From: [Eubacterium] yurii subsp. margaretiae ATCC 43715
GTDB taxonomy: Bacteria; Bacillota; Clostridia; Peptostreptococcales; Filifactoraceae
Reading direction: 5' to 3'
Length of the DNA: 64,000 bases
Assembly (NCBI GenBank): GCA_000146855.1
Contig: GL405246.1
Coordinates: 2,228,474-2,292,473 of the forward strand
The notes under the pieces are model-generated. The model had not been told where the DNA came from and did not search any database. It saw nothing but the letters and a program-made list of their open reading frames with translations. Made by a program: the position numbers and the translations under genes. This document shows, piece by piece, positions 1-11,300 of this stretch (position 1 is the stretch's first letter; every line of letters begins with the position of its first letter).

Positions 1-28
1 AGAACTCTCAGTTTTAATTTTCTAAAAC

Positions 29-3000
29 CTATTTTCTTGCATTTGCCCAGTCAAGTACCATAGTTCCTCTTAAACCGCTGTCGCCAAGTTCATCAAGTAC
101 GTCTATGTTAAATATTGCTTCAACATTGTCCAATTTTCCGCCTATAAATACATAATCAGAATTTTGTCTTGAAACTTGAGTTTCACTGCCGTTTATCACT
201 ATAGCAAGTCTGCTTATTTCAGCTGATAGATTAGTATTATTAAGTTCTAAACCTACAGCCTTTGTACTTATTGTATATCTGTAGTTTTCAGTTCCACTTA
301 TCTTTTCAGCTTTTATAGTAGCATTAATAAAGTCGTTTGCAGGAGAGATTTCTTCTGAACCTGAAACTTTTACTTTCACAGGAACTTTGTATACTTCCTT
401 GCTTTCTTCGCCCTTGAGTACAAGTGCTTCTCTTCTTTGTTTCAATTCGTTTTTAGCATCATCTATTTCGTTTTGCAATGCTCTCTTATTTGCATATACA
501 TTTCTTGCATTTTCAAGTGCTATTCTAAATTCTGCCTTTCCTTCGATATTGTAAAGCGCAAGATTTAGAGCAGAAGAGATGTCAATTTCTTCTTTAAGTT
601 TACTCTTATCAGCCTTTGACTCTACATTTTCAATGTATGTCTTTAATGTTTCTACCATATTTTGTACATTATCTTTTGTAGCTGCTTCATCTTCAAAGAC
701 TTCTTTTGCATCTTTAAGAACTACTTTCAATTGTCTTAATGATTCTTCTGTATATTTATCTGCATTTTTAACTATATCTTCAGCTTGTTTTATAAGACTT
801 TCAAGTTCCTTCTTGTTTACTTTACCGTCTTTACGAGTAAGGTTTCTTATTCCTCTGTCAATCATAGCTATAGTATCGTCTATATGTTTTTTAGTATTGT
901 ACTTAGGATCGTCAGAGTTTAGTACCAACCTTCCGGCTTCTATAGTGATTAGGAAGTAAGCCTTACTTTCTTCAGTATAGTCGTCATTTAGGCTGTTGTA
1001 AATCTCCTCAGCTTCTTGAACCTTAGCTTTAAGCTTTTTCTTATCTCCTCTGTCCTTAGTTAGGAGTTCATCCATAGCTTTTTTAAGCTCTTTCATAACT
1101 TCATTTACTTGAATTTGATTTGATTTTTCATCTTTATATACTTTTTCAGCCTTATCAAGAGCCTTTTCAAATACTGACCAGCTATTTGGCTCATAGTTTT
1201 CTTCCTTAAGTGTCTTAGCCTTATTTATCAATATAGAAAGGTCATATTTTTCTACAGGTACAGGTATTAGCTTAGCACCTTTTATAAGTTTTATATTGAT
1301 AGGTTCTATAGGTCTTGTCAAATTATAAGACATTTCTTCAATTCCATAACCTTCAATATCTGTTATATATACCTTAAATGGTAATCTAAGCGGTAGTTTT
1401 ACTGTTTTTTCAGACTCTCCACTTGTAAAGCTAAATTCGTAAGTTGACTTAAGTTCATCTTGTCCCTTAAATACCAACTTAAATGCTCCTGTATAACCTC
1501 CTCTATCTACCTTTATAGGCACTTCATCCATATTCTTCTTAGTTACAAAAATAGAAGGATTTATACCGTTAAGTCCCTTATCAGTGATTTCAAATACTGA
1601 ATTATCAACCTTAGCATAGTAATTATCATCAAGTTCTCTTACCTTTGTTAAATACATCCCCAAAGGAAGATTTACTATAAATTGAGTTCTATTTTTAGGA
1701 GTAGCTTCATATTCCACACCTGTATTTACTTCTACAGCAACTACCTTTATCTTAACATCGCTTGGTTTTTTAACCTGCATAGTTACCTGTTTTCTATCTT
1801 TATAGTTAAATCTTACAGTTACAACCTTGTCCTTGTCATCCTTACCAACTGTAAACTTGATACGGTTTGAATCTTCAGCAAGTTCAAATGGATCTTCCAC
1901 CTTGTATATCATCAATGTGTATTCTCCATCCTTAATGTCATAGGCATTTACTGCTTTTTCATCCTTGTCTAATACCATCCATTTAAATTTATTTAGAGGT
2001 ACACTTCCTGTAGATATTACAGGTGATACTATTACAGTCTTTTCATTACCTGTTCTTAAAGAATGGTCAAGACTAAGTTCTACAGTATTGTAAGCATAGT
2101 CTGATATTTTAAGTGTTGCAAGCTTAGGATCAGTATTTTCAGGAAGCTTGAATACACCATTTTCGTCAGCTTTGTATTCCTTATCTCCTATAGTTATTAC
2201 TTTAGTTCTTATTCCTGAGCCTGTTTCTTCCACTTCTGAAAGTTTGTATATGCCTGTTGCCTGATCATAGCTGCTCTTTACTATTCTTGGATGTACTGTA
2301 TCTATGATTACAGGGAATTCCATCTTTTGATTAGGGATATTATCATCTCTTCCATCAGCCTTTACATTCATAACAAATGTATATTTACCGTCTTTCATAA
2401 CTTCTGATGTGGCATTTCTTCCATCCCATTTCCAGTGTGATTTTGTTGTAGTTAGGTTTGGTCCACCGAAACCTGATACAAAATAGTTCTTAGTTCCAAA
2501 GTCGTCATCTTTTTTGAAGCTATATATAGGATCGGTTTTATTTTCTTCAGAATACACTTCTACTGCAGCTTCTTTGTAGTTTCTTAAGAATGTTCCTACG
2601 AATTGTATCTCTTCAGCTCTTCCGTCGCCATTAGGTGAGAATGCAATCTTATCCTTATGGAATTTAGGTTCTTTATATGTGCTTGCAGGATCTTCTCCAA
2701 GGAGTACATCCTTACCTTCAGATTTTGAATGGATGTGAGTAAACGGATAGGCAGTCCTGTCAGATACTTCATAGTAAGTCGGTCTTTTACCTTGGCTTAC
2801 CATATCATATATACTGTCTTCTATTACTTGAAGAGCATTCCAATCACCCTTGAATCCTACGAAAGGAATTGATATTTCTTCATTTACATTTTTATTTGTA
2901 TTTTCAAACACTACATAACCTTCAAGGAAGAAACCCTTAGGTCTGTCCTTTTTAAGTTCTTCTACTTCACTGTCTTCTAAGTGGAATGTCACTTCAAAAT

Positions 3001-5245
3001 CAGCTTCAGCATTTGGTCCAACTGTTATAGGTTTCTTGTTGGCTTTTGTATCCATAACCTTTTGAGGTTTAAGTATAGCCATTCCTTTTTCAACCTTATC
3101 GGTATTTAATTGAGCATAGTATTCAAAAGACTTGGCTTCACTTGAATAGTTTTTCAACTTACCCTTTATCACTACATTATTATCTTTGATATTCTTAAGG
3201 TTGATACTTGATATATTGTTTGTTCCAAGTATTACTACACTTGAGCTTACAGCTCTGTTTAGGTTCATCAGCCCTGCACCTTGTGATCTTGGTGATGAAA
3301 ATGCATTTGTAGTCTTATCTGTATAAGGCACAGCTGTACTCATAAGCAGATTTTTAATTAGTTGATGTTTTTCACTTCCTGTAACATTTTTGAAGTTCTT
3401 TTCAACATATTCCTTAACCACTGCTATACCACCTGCAACGTGAGGAGTAGCCATTGATGTACCGCTCATAAGACCGTAGTTGTTATCGTTCAAACTTGAG
3501 TAGATTTGTCCTCCCGGAGCTGATATATCAGGTTTTAGGTTTCCTTCAGGCGTCATACCCCAGCTTGAGAAAGATGATACCTTATATCCGTTAGGATTTT
3601 GCAAATATGACTCTTCAGTATCCACCTTTACAGTCACATTCGGATTTGCTATCATTGTTTCGCCGTCTTTTTTGCTGATGAAGCATGAAGGTATAGTTAC
3701 GCCTTCTTCCTTAAATCCAGCCATGTGAACAAGTGAACCGTCCGCCACATTGTCATAGACTATTGCTGCAATAGCGCCCTTATCTTGAGCATTTTTAACC
3801 TTTTTAGCAAAGGTAATCTCATCATTTTTACCCGGTTTATCACCACGCTTTATAAGCGCTATCTTACCATCTACGTCTACACCATTAAAATCTTCTACAT
3901 ATCCCTCATTTACATGTACGAAATTCTTATAGTCTTTAGGGAAAGGTTTCTCATCTGAAGGTTGGTAGAGTATCTTAGTTATAGGATTAGTATTAAGTAG
4001 TATTCCTTTTTGTTTTATCTTTACATTGTCTACCGATGCAACTGCCAACGAAAGGTCTGCAACCCCTGGAGAGTTTGTAAGTCCGATATCGGGATTTGTC
4101 GCAGGATGTCCGTCAAGTAAGCCGAATCCCATGAATCCGTCGTTACCTATGGCTATCGCCACTACTATTCCGGCTTCTTGCGCTTTTTGCAATGCGTTAA
4201 TAGTAGTTTGTTCCATTCTTCCATCTGTAGTACCTGTAGCGCCCAAACTCATGTTGATACTGTCAACACCCATCTTTACAGCGTCATCTATCGCCTTGTT
4301 GTAGATGACAGGTGTAGTACCCATGCTGTTTTGACCAAAGACTCTCATTATAGCAAGCTGAGCGTTCGGTGCAACACCTTTTAATTTTTCTCCGTTTGCA
4401 GCTACTATACCTGCAACGTGCATACCGTGAGATTGTATCTTGCCTTCTTTGACATTGGTATTTCTATCTGCATAGTTGAATCCGAAAGGTATCTTCTTAT
4501 TAAAGTACTTTCCGCCTTCTATTCCTTTTTCTTTAAGAAGTTTATTCGTTTCTTCTTCACTTTTGATACGCAAGCTATCTTCATCGACTTTTTTAAATAT
4601 TTCATGGTCAGGATCGACTCCTGAGTCCAATATTGCTATTAACTGTCCTTTTCCGCTGTAGTTAGCCCATATATTATTAGCCTCTACCATTCCATTACTT
4701 GTTTCATCAAGAGTCTTATGGCTATTTGATTCAAGCTTCGGTGCGGCAATGGTACGGCTAAGTTCCATTGATTTTACTTCGTCAAGTTCAGCTATCTTCT
4801 TAGCATCTTCAAGAGTAGTTTTAATAGCTACCCCGTTTAATACTGTGTCATATACTTCTACTACTTGATAGCTTACTCCAGCTTCGTCCATTTCAGACAT
4901 AAGCAAGTCTTGAGATTTTTTCGCATAGTCTATCTGATCTTCAAGTCCGTCCTTAGTACGCACCTTTGTTATGTCCGGCACTGTAATACCATGCTCTTTA
5001 GACATATTTTCATCATTTACTTCGACTATTACTGTCACTTGTTGATGATCCTTAACCTTTCCATCAACCTGTTCTATCAAGTCATTTAAAACGGCTTTAT
5101 TTTCCGTATTATCTGTCTGTCCGACATTATTTGGTATTGCATTGTTTGCATTTAGCGTTCCAATTTGTGCATGGGAACCCATCATTCCTGATGTAAGTAC
5201 CATGGTCATTGACAGCACTAATGCCGTTATTTTACGCTTCACCAA
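29..5245 (-). CDS. Secreted subtilisin-like (S8) protease with PA, Fn3-like, FIVAR-like and C-terminal NEAT-like domains
   Basis: A 1738-residue exported serine protease of the lactocepin/C5a-peptidase type. A signal peptide (about 1-27) is followed by a propeptide region and the S8 domain with Asp207 (ILDSGVD), His273 (SHGMHVAG), Asn368 (IGNDG) and Ser597 (SGTSMATPH). A PA insert lies at about 440-540. Fn3-like and SPNGDG regions follow, then several helical FIVAR-like repeats (about 1335-1615). The last 121 residues (1618-1738) form a NEAT-like module ending in VLDWANARK. No LPXTG, SLH or transmembrane anchor is visible, so retention at the surface is unexplained. The first codon is TTG; a GTG one codon later (5242) is better spaced from the GAGGGGG site. 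Downstream of the giant NEAT protein gene, it probably cleaves hemoproteins or other host proteins; the substrate is inferred. Confidence 0.9.
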   Translation of the reverse strand: MVKRKITALVLSMTMVLTSGMMGSHAQIGTLNANNAIPNNVGQTDNTENKAVLNDLIEQVDGKVKDHQQVTVIVEVNDENMSKEHGITVPDITKVRTKDGLEDQIDYAKKSQDLLMSEMDEAGVSYQVVEVYDTVLNGVAIKTTLEDAKKIAELDEVKSMELSRTIAAPKLESNSHKTLDETSNGMVEANNIWANYSGKGQLIAILDSGVDPDHEIFKKVDEDSLRIKSEEETNKLLKEKGIEGGKYFNKKIPFGFNYADRNTNVKEGKIQSHGMHVAGIVAANGEKLKGVAPNAQLAIMRVFGQNSMGTTPVIYNKAIDDAVKMGVDSINMSLGATGTTDGRMEQTTINALQKAQEAGIVVAIAIGNDGFMGFGLLDGHPATNPDIGLTNSPGVADLSLAVASVDNVKIKQKGILLNTNPITKILYQPSDEKPFPKDYKNFVHVNEGYVEDFNGVDVDGKIALIKRGDKPGKNDEITFAKKVKNAQDKGAIAAIVYDNVADGSLVHMAGFKEEGVTIPSCFISKKDGETMIANPNVTVKVDTEESYLQNPNGYKVSSFSSWGMTPEGNLKPDISAPGGQIYSSLNDNNYGLMSGTSMATPHVAGGIAVVKEYVEKNFKNVTGSEKHQLIKNLLMSTAVPYTDKTTNAFSSPRSQGAGLMNLNRAVSSSVVILGTNNISSINLKNIKDNNVVIKGKLKNYSSEAKSFEYYAQLNTDKVEKGMAILKPQKVMDTKANKKPITVGPNAEADFEVTFHLEDSEVEELKKDRPKGFFLEGYVVFENTNKNVNEEISIPFVGFKGDWNALQVIEDSIYDMVSQGKRPTYYEVSDRTAYPFTHIHSKSEGKDVLLGEDPASTYKEPKFHKDKIAFSPNGDGRAEEIQFVGTFLRNYKEAAVEVYSEENKTDPIYSFKKDDDFGTKNYFVSGFGGPNLTTTKSHWKWDGRNATSEVMKDGKYTFVMNVKADGRDDNIPNQKMEFPVIIDTVHPRIVKSSYDQATGIYKLSEVEETGSGIRTKVITIGDKEYKADENGVFKLPENTDPKLATLKISDYAYNTVELSLDHSLRTGNEKTVIVSPVISTGSVPLNKFKWMVLDKDEKAVNAYDIKDGEYTLMIYKVEDPFELAEDSNRIKFTVGKDDKDKVVTVRFNYKDRKQVTMQVKKPSDVKIKVVAVEVNTGVEYEATPKNRTQFIVNLPLGMYLTKVRELDDNYYAKVDNSVFEITDKGLNGINPSIFVTKKNMDEVPIKVDRGGYTGAFKLVFKGQDELKSTYEFSFTSGESEKTVKLPLRLPFKVYITDIEGYGIEEMSYNLTRPIEPINIKLIKGAKLIPVPVEKYDLSILINKAKTLKEENYEPNSWSVFEKALDKAEKVYKDEKSNQIQVNEVMKELKKAMDELLTKDRGDKKKLKAKVQEAEEIYNSLNDDYTEESKAYFLITIEAGRLVLNSDDPKYNTKKHIDDTIAMIDRGIRNLTRKDGKVNKKELESLIKQAEDIVKNADKYTEESLRQLKVVLKDAKEVFEDEAATKDNVQNMVETLKTYIENVESKADKSKLKEEIDISSALNLALYNIEGKAEFRIALENARNVYANKRALQNEIDDAKNELKQRREALVLKGEESKEVYKVPVKVKVSGSEEISPANDFINATIKAEKISGTENYRYTISTKAVGLELNNTNLSAEISRLAIVINGSETQVSRQNSDYVFIGGKLDNVEAIFNIDVLDELGDSGLRGTMVLDWANARK

Positions 5246-5270
5246 AAATCCCCCTCTTTATTTTAGGTAC

Positions 5271-5294
5271 GGGCGGCGGATATACCGCCGTCCC
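5271..5294 (-). other. GC-rich stem-loop between giant NEAT gene and protease gene
   Basis: GGGCGGCGG and CCGCCGTCCC form a strong hairpin with a 4-5 base loop and one bulge, standing out in AT-rich DNA. It lies in the 66-bp gap between the stop of the giant NEAT gene and the protease start. No T-run follows on the minus strand, so it does not look like a normal terminator. It may protect or process a shared transcript; that is inference. Confidence 0.5.
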
Positions 5295-5311
5295 ACCATT
5301 AATTATAATTG

Positions 5312-8300
5312 TTAGTTCTTTCTTGCAGCCATTATATATTGGTATGCCCAATGTTTTTCGCTTACGTCAGCAAATTTTTTCTTCTTGCTGATATCAGCTT
5401 TTGTAGGGAAAGCTCTGCTTACTATAGTTACGGCTTCTGCACGTGTTATAGTATTTTCAGGCTTAAATGTCTTATCCTTGTATCCGTTTATTACGCCCTT
5501 TGCTACAAGCGAAGATATTTCGGCTCTTGCCCAGTAATCTTTATCTATGTCGCTTAGGTTTGTTTCAGATGCCGGATAGTTTCTAAGTTTTGCTACTATA
5601 TAAGCATACTCAGCTCTTGTTATAGCTCTGTTAGGATCAAGTTCTTCTCCGTCTTTTACCTTGATATATGATAGAGCAACCATCTTATTGACTGCGTCTG
5701 TATACCAATGTTTAGTCTTAACTGCTGGATTTTTGATTTCTCCTGCATCCTCGTCTACAAGTTGAGCAAACATTACTGCTGCTTCTGCTATGCTTATATT
5801 GTCATTTGGTTTAAATACATTACCGTCATATCCTGCCATATATCCTTGTTCAAGAACATATGTTATCTTTTCAATTCTTGCAGTTTCAAGCAATGTATTT
5901 AGTTTAGCTTCGGCTTTCTTATCGCCCTTGTTGTATTCATCATAAGCTTTTTTAATTGCAGCTAAAGTTTCCTTAGTATAGTACTTAGCTTCAGCCTTTG
6001 ATAATACTTTTTCCACCTTGTCTTTCAAAGTTGAAGTCTTAGCCTTAGCCTGTGTCTTAGTTTGAGTCTTATCTGCCTTAACATCTTTGAATACGATATA
6101 GGCTTCTCTTTCATCTGTATTAATATTGTCGAATTTGAAAGATACTTGTATCTTATCTTGTTTTTTATCAAATTCAAAAGTAAATGATCTCGTATATTGA
6201 GAGTCAAGCATTTTTATAGGTTTTATAGGTGTAGTTTCTTGAGAGCTTACTCTTAGTCCAAGACTTTCTATGTCTTCAGATTTATTGCCTTGAGTCACTT
6301 TCTTGAACTCTACAACGTATTTGTATTTTCCACCCTCTTGTATCATCTTTGCATTAGGGTTGAGTGCGGCGTTTAGTATTGACGGTTTTGTTTCGTCATT
6401 TACAAGTACAGCCTGAGCCTTAAGTTTTGTTTCTATCTTAGTAGTTTCTGCCGGAGCAGGTTTTGTGCCGTTCCAGTCAAATACTATTTCAGCATCTCTT
6501 TCTCCGCCCATGATATCAACATATACATAGACTTTTAATACTTCAAGTTTTTCATCAAAACTGAATGTATATTCTCCGTCAACTCCGTTTACTTCTGTCT
6601 TTCTACCATTTCTATCTATATAGAACTTAGTAACATTTCCTGTTAAATTGTTGAATTCCAAAGGAACGAAGTTTATAGTGTAAGTGTAGTGATTTCCTGA
6701 TTTTACAACTTTGGCAGTCTTAGAAAGCGCCTTGCTTGCCATTGACAACTCGTTATTAGTTCCTGTTTTTCTCAACCACACATTTATCATGTGAGTTCCG
6801 TCTTTAAGTTCTGATGAAGAAGAGCCACCGCCTCCTCCACCGCCACCGCCGCCACCTGTGTTAGGTTTGCCAGGGTTACTTGGATTAGTAGTTGTATTAT
6901 CATATCCTACAGCATATACTGAGAAGTGATTTGTATTAAATACTACTTCGTTTTTAACAACATCATAGTATGCTCCGTTTACTACTTGAGCATTTTCATT
7001 ATCTCTTACATAGTAAATCTTGATTCTGTTGTTATCTTCGTTTGACTTTTTCACATAAGGAATAGCAAGTTTAATATTGCCTTCAAATTGTGAAATCTTC
7101 TTGTTATCAGCATTTACTTCAATATCTACAGCAGGTCTTGTTCCTACTATATCTTTTATCTTTTGTGAAACTGATGTTAAATCTGCTTTTTTCACAGAAA
7201 GTTTTACATCATTTTCTCTTGTAAGTTGTGATACTACTTCCTTGCTCAATGTTACCTTTGATGTCGGAAGAACTATTTCTATGCTTATATCTTTTTCACT
7301 TGCTTTTTGAAGTATAGCCTTTGGTAAATCAACTTTTACAGCTTTATTTTCATCAACATTTACCTTTACAGTCAATGTTCCTGCGTTAGCAAGTTTTTCT
7401 ATATTTGCTATTGCTTCTTGTTCGTCAATTCTTGCAATAACAACTCCATTTTCTTCAGTTAAACTTGCACCCATTTCCAATTTGCTTGGAGCCGGAGGTT
7501 TAGGAGCGTTAGTCCAGTCAAATACTACGTCTACTGCCTGTTCACTCATTCCCATTTGTTCCATTATATCTGCAAGAACAAAAGATCTCAGTTTTTCAAC
7601 TCTTTCATTTAATTCAAAGCTTACTGTCTTATTTTCACCATTTTCAACAAGTACAAGATCTTCTCTTACACCATTTTTCATTATGGCAAACTTAGTTACT
7701 TTTCCGGTAAGTGTTTTTGGAGGTTTTCCCATTGTCAAAGGCTTAAATGTCAATGTATATTTATATACACCGTTTTTGTATTCAACCCTTGCCTTTTCAT
7801 CCAATGCAGGACTTGCCATCGAAGGAACTTCTTTATCTGCTTGTTTAAGTGATACATTTACATCGAATACTTGTTCTTGTGGATTTGGTTGTGGATTTGG
7901 ATTTGGTTGTGGTTTAGGATTAGCATTAGTACCGTTGAAGTCTCCGTTCCAGTCAAGTAGAAGTTTTGCTTCTCTTTCAGATCCGCTATGTTGACCTACC
8001 TTAAACTTAATGTCTAACATAGTATCTACATCGCTTCCAGGTCTTACTGCATTTTCGAGCATTTCAAAAGTAAATACTCCCTTTTGACCTTCTACAGCCT
8101 TTGCTTCCATCCATTGACCCTTAAGTTTTACATATAGACCGTCCACTCCGGCTTTTTGTTGTCCCATAGTCATTTCGTTGAATTTAACTGTGAACAATAC
8201 AAGGTTAAATGGACCGGCTTTTTTGTCAATCTTCTTATATTTCACATCTCTTTCTATAGACTTATCAGCCATAGAAACAGATTTGCCGTCAGCATTTAAT

Positions 8301-11300
8301 ATATAGCCTTTTACAGTCTTTTCGTCTTGGTTTACAGGTGGTTTTGGTTTAGGAGCATTTGAATATTCAAATATTATATCAGCTCCAACTATCTTATCTC
8401 CCATTATATCTATCTTGAATCCTACAGGAAGTTTATCAACCTTTTTATCCAATTCAAAAGTAAATGACTTATTATATTCTCCGCTTTCTGCCTTTGCTAC
8501 AACTTCTTCATATTTTCCATCTTTTTTAATAAAGAATTTTCCAATTTCTCCAGAAATGCCGTTCATATTCATAGGCTTGAAGAATAGTGTATATCTGAAC
8601 TTATCTCCTACTTTTTCAAGATTTGCAACAGGTTTAAGAGTAGGATTTGCCATTGATGGCACATCTTTATTTTCCATGTTCATCTTGACCTTGACTTGTT
8701 CAAATTTTTCATTTTCTTCTTGTGAAGTAAAGCTTGTAGAGTATTCCACTTCTCTACGCCACATTTGCCAAGACGGAACATAGACATACATTGTCTTTGT
8801 TATAGTGTATTGCTCATCTTTTTGTAAGTTTGCTACATTAAATTCTTGAGTTATTCCTTCTTTTTCATTTTCCTTTGTAGTAGAGTATACAACATCATTT
8901 CCCTTAGTAATTACTGTATTTACCTTCCATTGTACATCTTTATTAGAAAGTATCTTTGCTATAGCTTCATCACGAGGAAGAGAAGTAGACACACCGTTGT
9001 TATATCTTCCTTCTACCTTAAGGTAATTTAAAAACTCATTTTCTGTAGTAAACATCTTCTTTTCTCTGTTTACTATATCTGATAGTTGCCAGAAATATAG
9101 CTCAAGGATGTCTATATTTTGTTCAAGTTTCAGCTTGCCATTTTCAGATTTAGCTGTTGCTTTTATAGCTGTCCTTTGTGGATAGTATGCGTATGACTCA
9201 TCATCAAAGCTTACTCCTATTTTTTTAAGCTTAGCTTTTTCATCGTTGCTTATATCCATAGGCAACATATTCATACCTACTTGGAAGAATTTGATTTCTT
9301 TTCCGTCATTAAGTGCTGATACCATCTTGTCTACCGGAATAGACTTGATATTGTTTGATCCAAGTTTGAGTCTAAGCTCTTTACTCTTTGACACCTTAAT
9401 CATATTTACGAAAAATTCATCAGGTACTTCACTTATTTTATTATTTGAAAGTTCTATTTCTGTAACATTCTTCAAACTTGCAAATGAAGCAGGTATTGAT
9501 GTTATATTGTTGTTATTTGCTTGAATTATGCTAAGATATAGCTTATTTTCTCCCAAACTTGAAGGTAGGTTTTCAAGTTGACTTGAAGATATTGTCAAAC
9601 GAGTAAGTTTTGAATTTTCAGAGAAGAAATCTTCAGGCAATCTCTTTATTTTATTATCTTGCAAGTACAATTCTGAAAGTAATTTATTGTTCTTTATAAG
9701 ATTCTCAGGTACACCTTCAAGGGCTGTATTCATCAATGACAACATTCTAAGATTAGTATTTGCATCAAACAGTCCCTCAGGTACGCTTACAAGTGGATTA
9801 CCGTCAAAGTCTATATATCTTAATTTATCTAATTTTTTAAATACGTCTTTGTCTATAGTTCTTATCTTATTTGCACCAAGTATCAAGTGTGTCACACCTG
9901 TCGCATTGTCAAATACTCCCTTAGGCAATTCTTCTATCTTATTTCCGTTTAGGTTGATACCTTTTATCTTAGGTCCCAAGTCTTTGAGCATGCTTATATC
10001 TGTGATACCCTTACCTTCAAGGTCAATGACATTAGTCATAGGGAAGCCGTCTATTGCTATGCTGGTAGGTTTTCTCTTTCCTACTGCATTTCTAAGCTCT
10101 TCTACACTTATTTTTTGATCGCCGTTTGTATCAAGCCCGTTATCCTTAAGTGCTTCTGTGAGTATTTCATCATTTTTAAGTTTTTGATTTTTTTCATCTT
10201 CGATTACTTTGTAATCTGTCCAGCCTTTTGTAACGGCTTTATCAAAAACAATTTCTGCTTTTTTGTACTTGTCGCTATTGTATTGACCAACGTCTCCTTG
10301 ACTTCCACCCATAGGACCTGAGCCAAGTACAGCAGCAAGTTTAGTACCTGTAAGTTCATCAAGCTCTACAGTATATTCCATCTTTTTAACAGAGCCGTTT
10401 GTAGCTGTTTCTATAGTATTTTTAGTAAACGGTACATAAGTTTGACCTTTTTGCAATGCAAAATCAAGTATCAAATCTGCAGAAATATGGTTCAAGAAAC
10501 TTACAGTCTTCTTATTTCCTGATACGTTCAGTTTTACTCTTTTGTCAAAGAAGCCTTCAAGTGTAGAAGCTTTAGCTTGATTACTTCCTTCTACATAAGC
10601 CTTAAACGTTAGAGTGTAATCTCCATTAGGAAGGTTAGAGTCTATTGTAAGTCCTGAATTTTCAGTAATTTCAACTTTTGTATCAAGCTTAGTAACAGAC
10701 TTGTCGTTAAATACAACTTCAAGTTTAAGATTATCTTTGTTATTTTCAACTTGAGTAATTACTTCAGCATTTTGTGTTTCTACCTTTCCTGATACGGCTG
10801 TAAGTTTTAAAGCTTCTTTTGCAAAGTCTTTGCCGTTTATCTTTATAGTTTCTATCTTTGCCACATCTTCTGTTGCCATGTTATTAGCAAATGTCAAGAT
10901 AAACTTCTTAGAAGATTGAGTCTTTTCATATTCAGCCTTTGTAAGTTTGAATTTGTCAGCAAGCTTTTCAACAGGTTTTTCAGTCTTCTTAGTATATTTT
11001 GTTACAGAGCCGTCTGAGAATACAACTTCTATATTGAGGTCATATTGATTTTCTGTAAATTGTTTAATTACATCTGCATGTTCAGCTCTTAGGTCTTTAT
11101 CAAAAGTTAAAGAAAAACTATATAAGCCGTTTTCAAATACCTTACCATTAATCTTAATTGATTTAATTTCTTGGACATCATTAGGTGTCATACGGTTAGT
11201 AAATTTGAATACTACTTTATCAATCTTACCATCCCAACTCTTTCCAAGTTCAGCGCCTTTAAGTTCGAACTTTTTAGCATATCCGCCATCAGGTGCTCCA

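Noticed and set aside
579..959. Plus-strand ORFs inside the protease gene, such as 579-959 and 4026-4304
   Set aside because: They are antisense to an unmistakable coding region, have serine/leucine-rich shadow composition and no ribosome sites.
7482..7994. 170-codon plus-strand ORF inside the giant NEAT gene
   Set aside because: Antisense to NEAT modules; low-complexity translation and no start signal.
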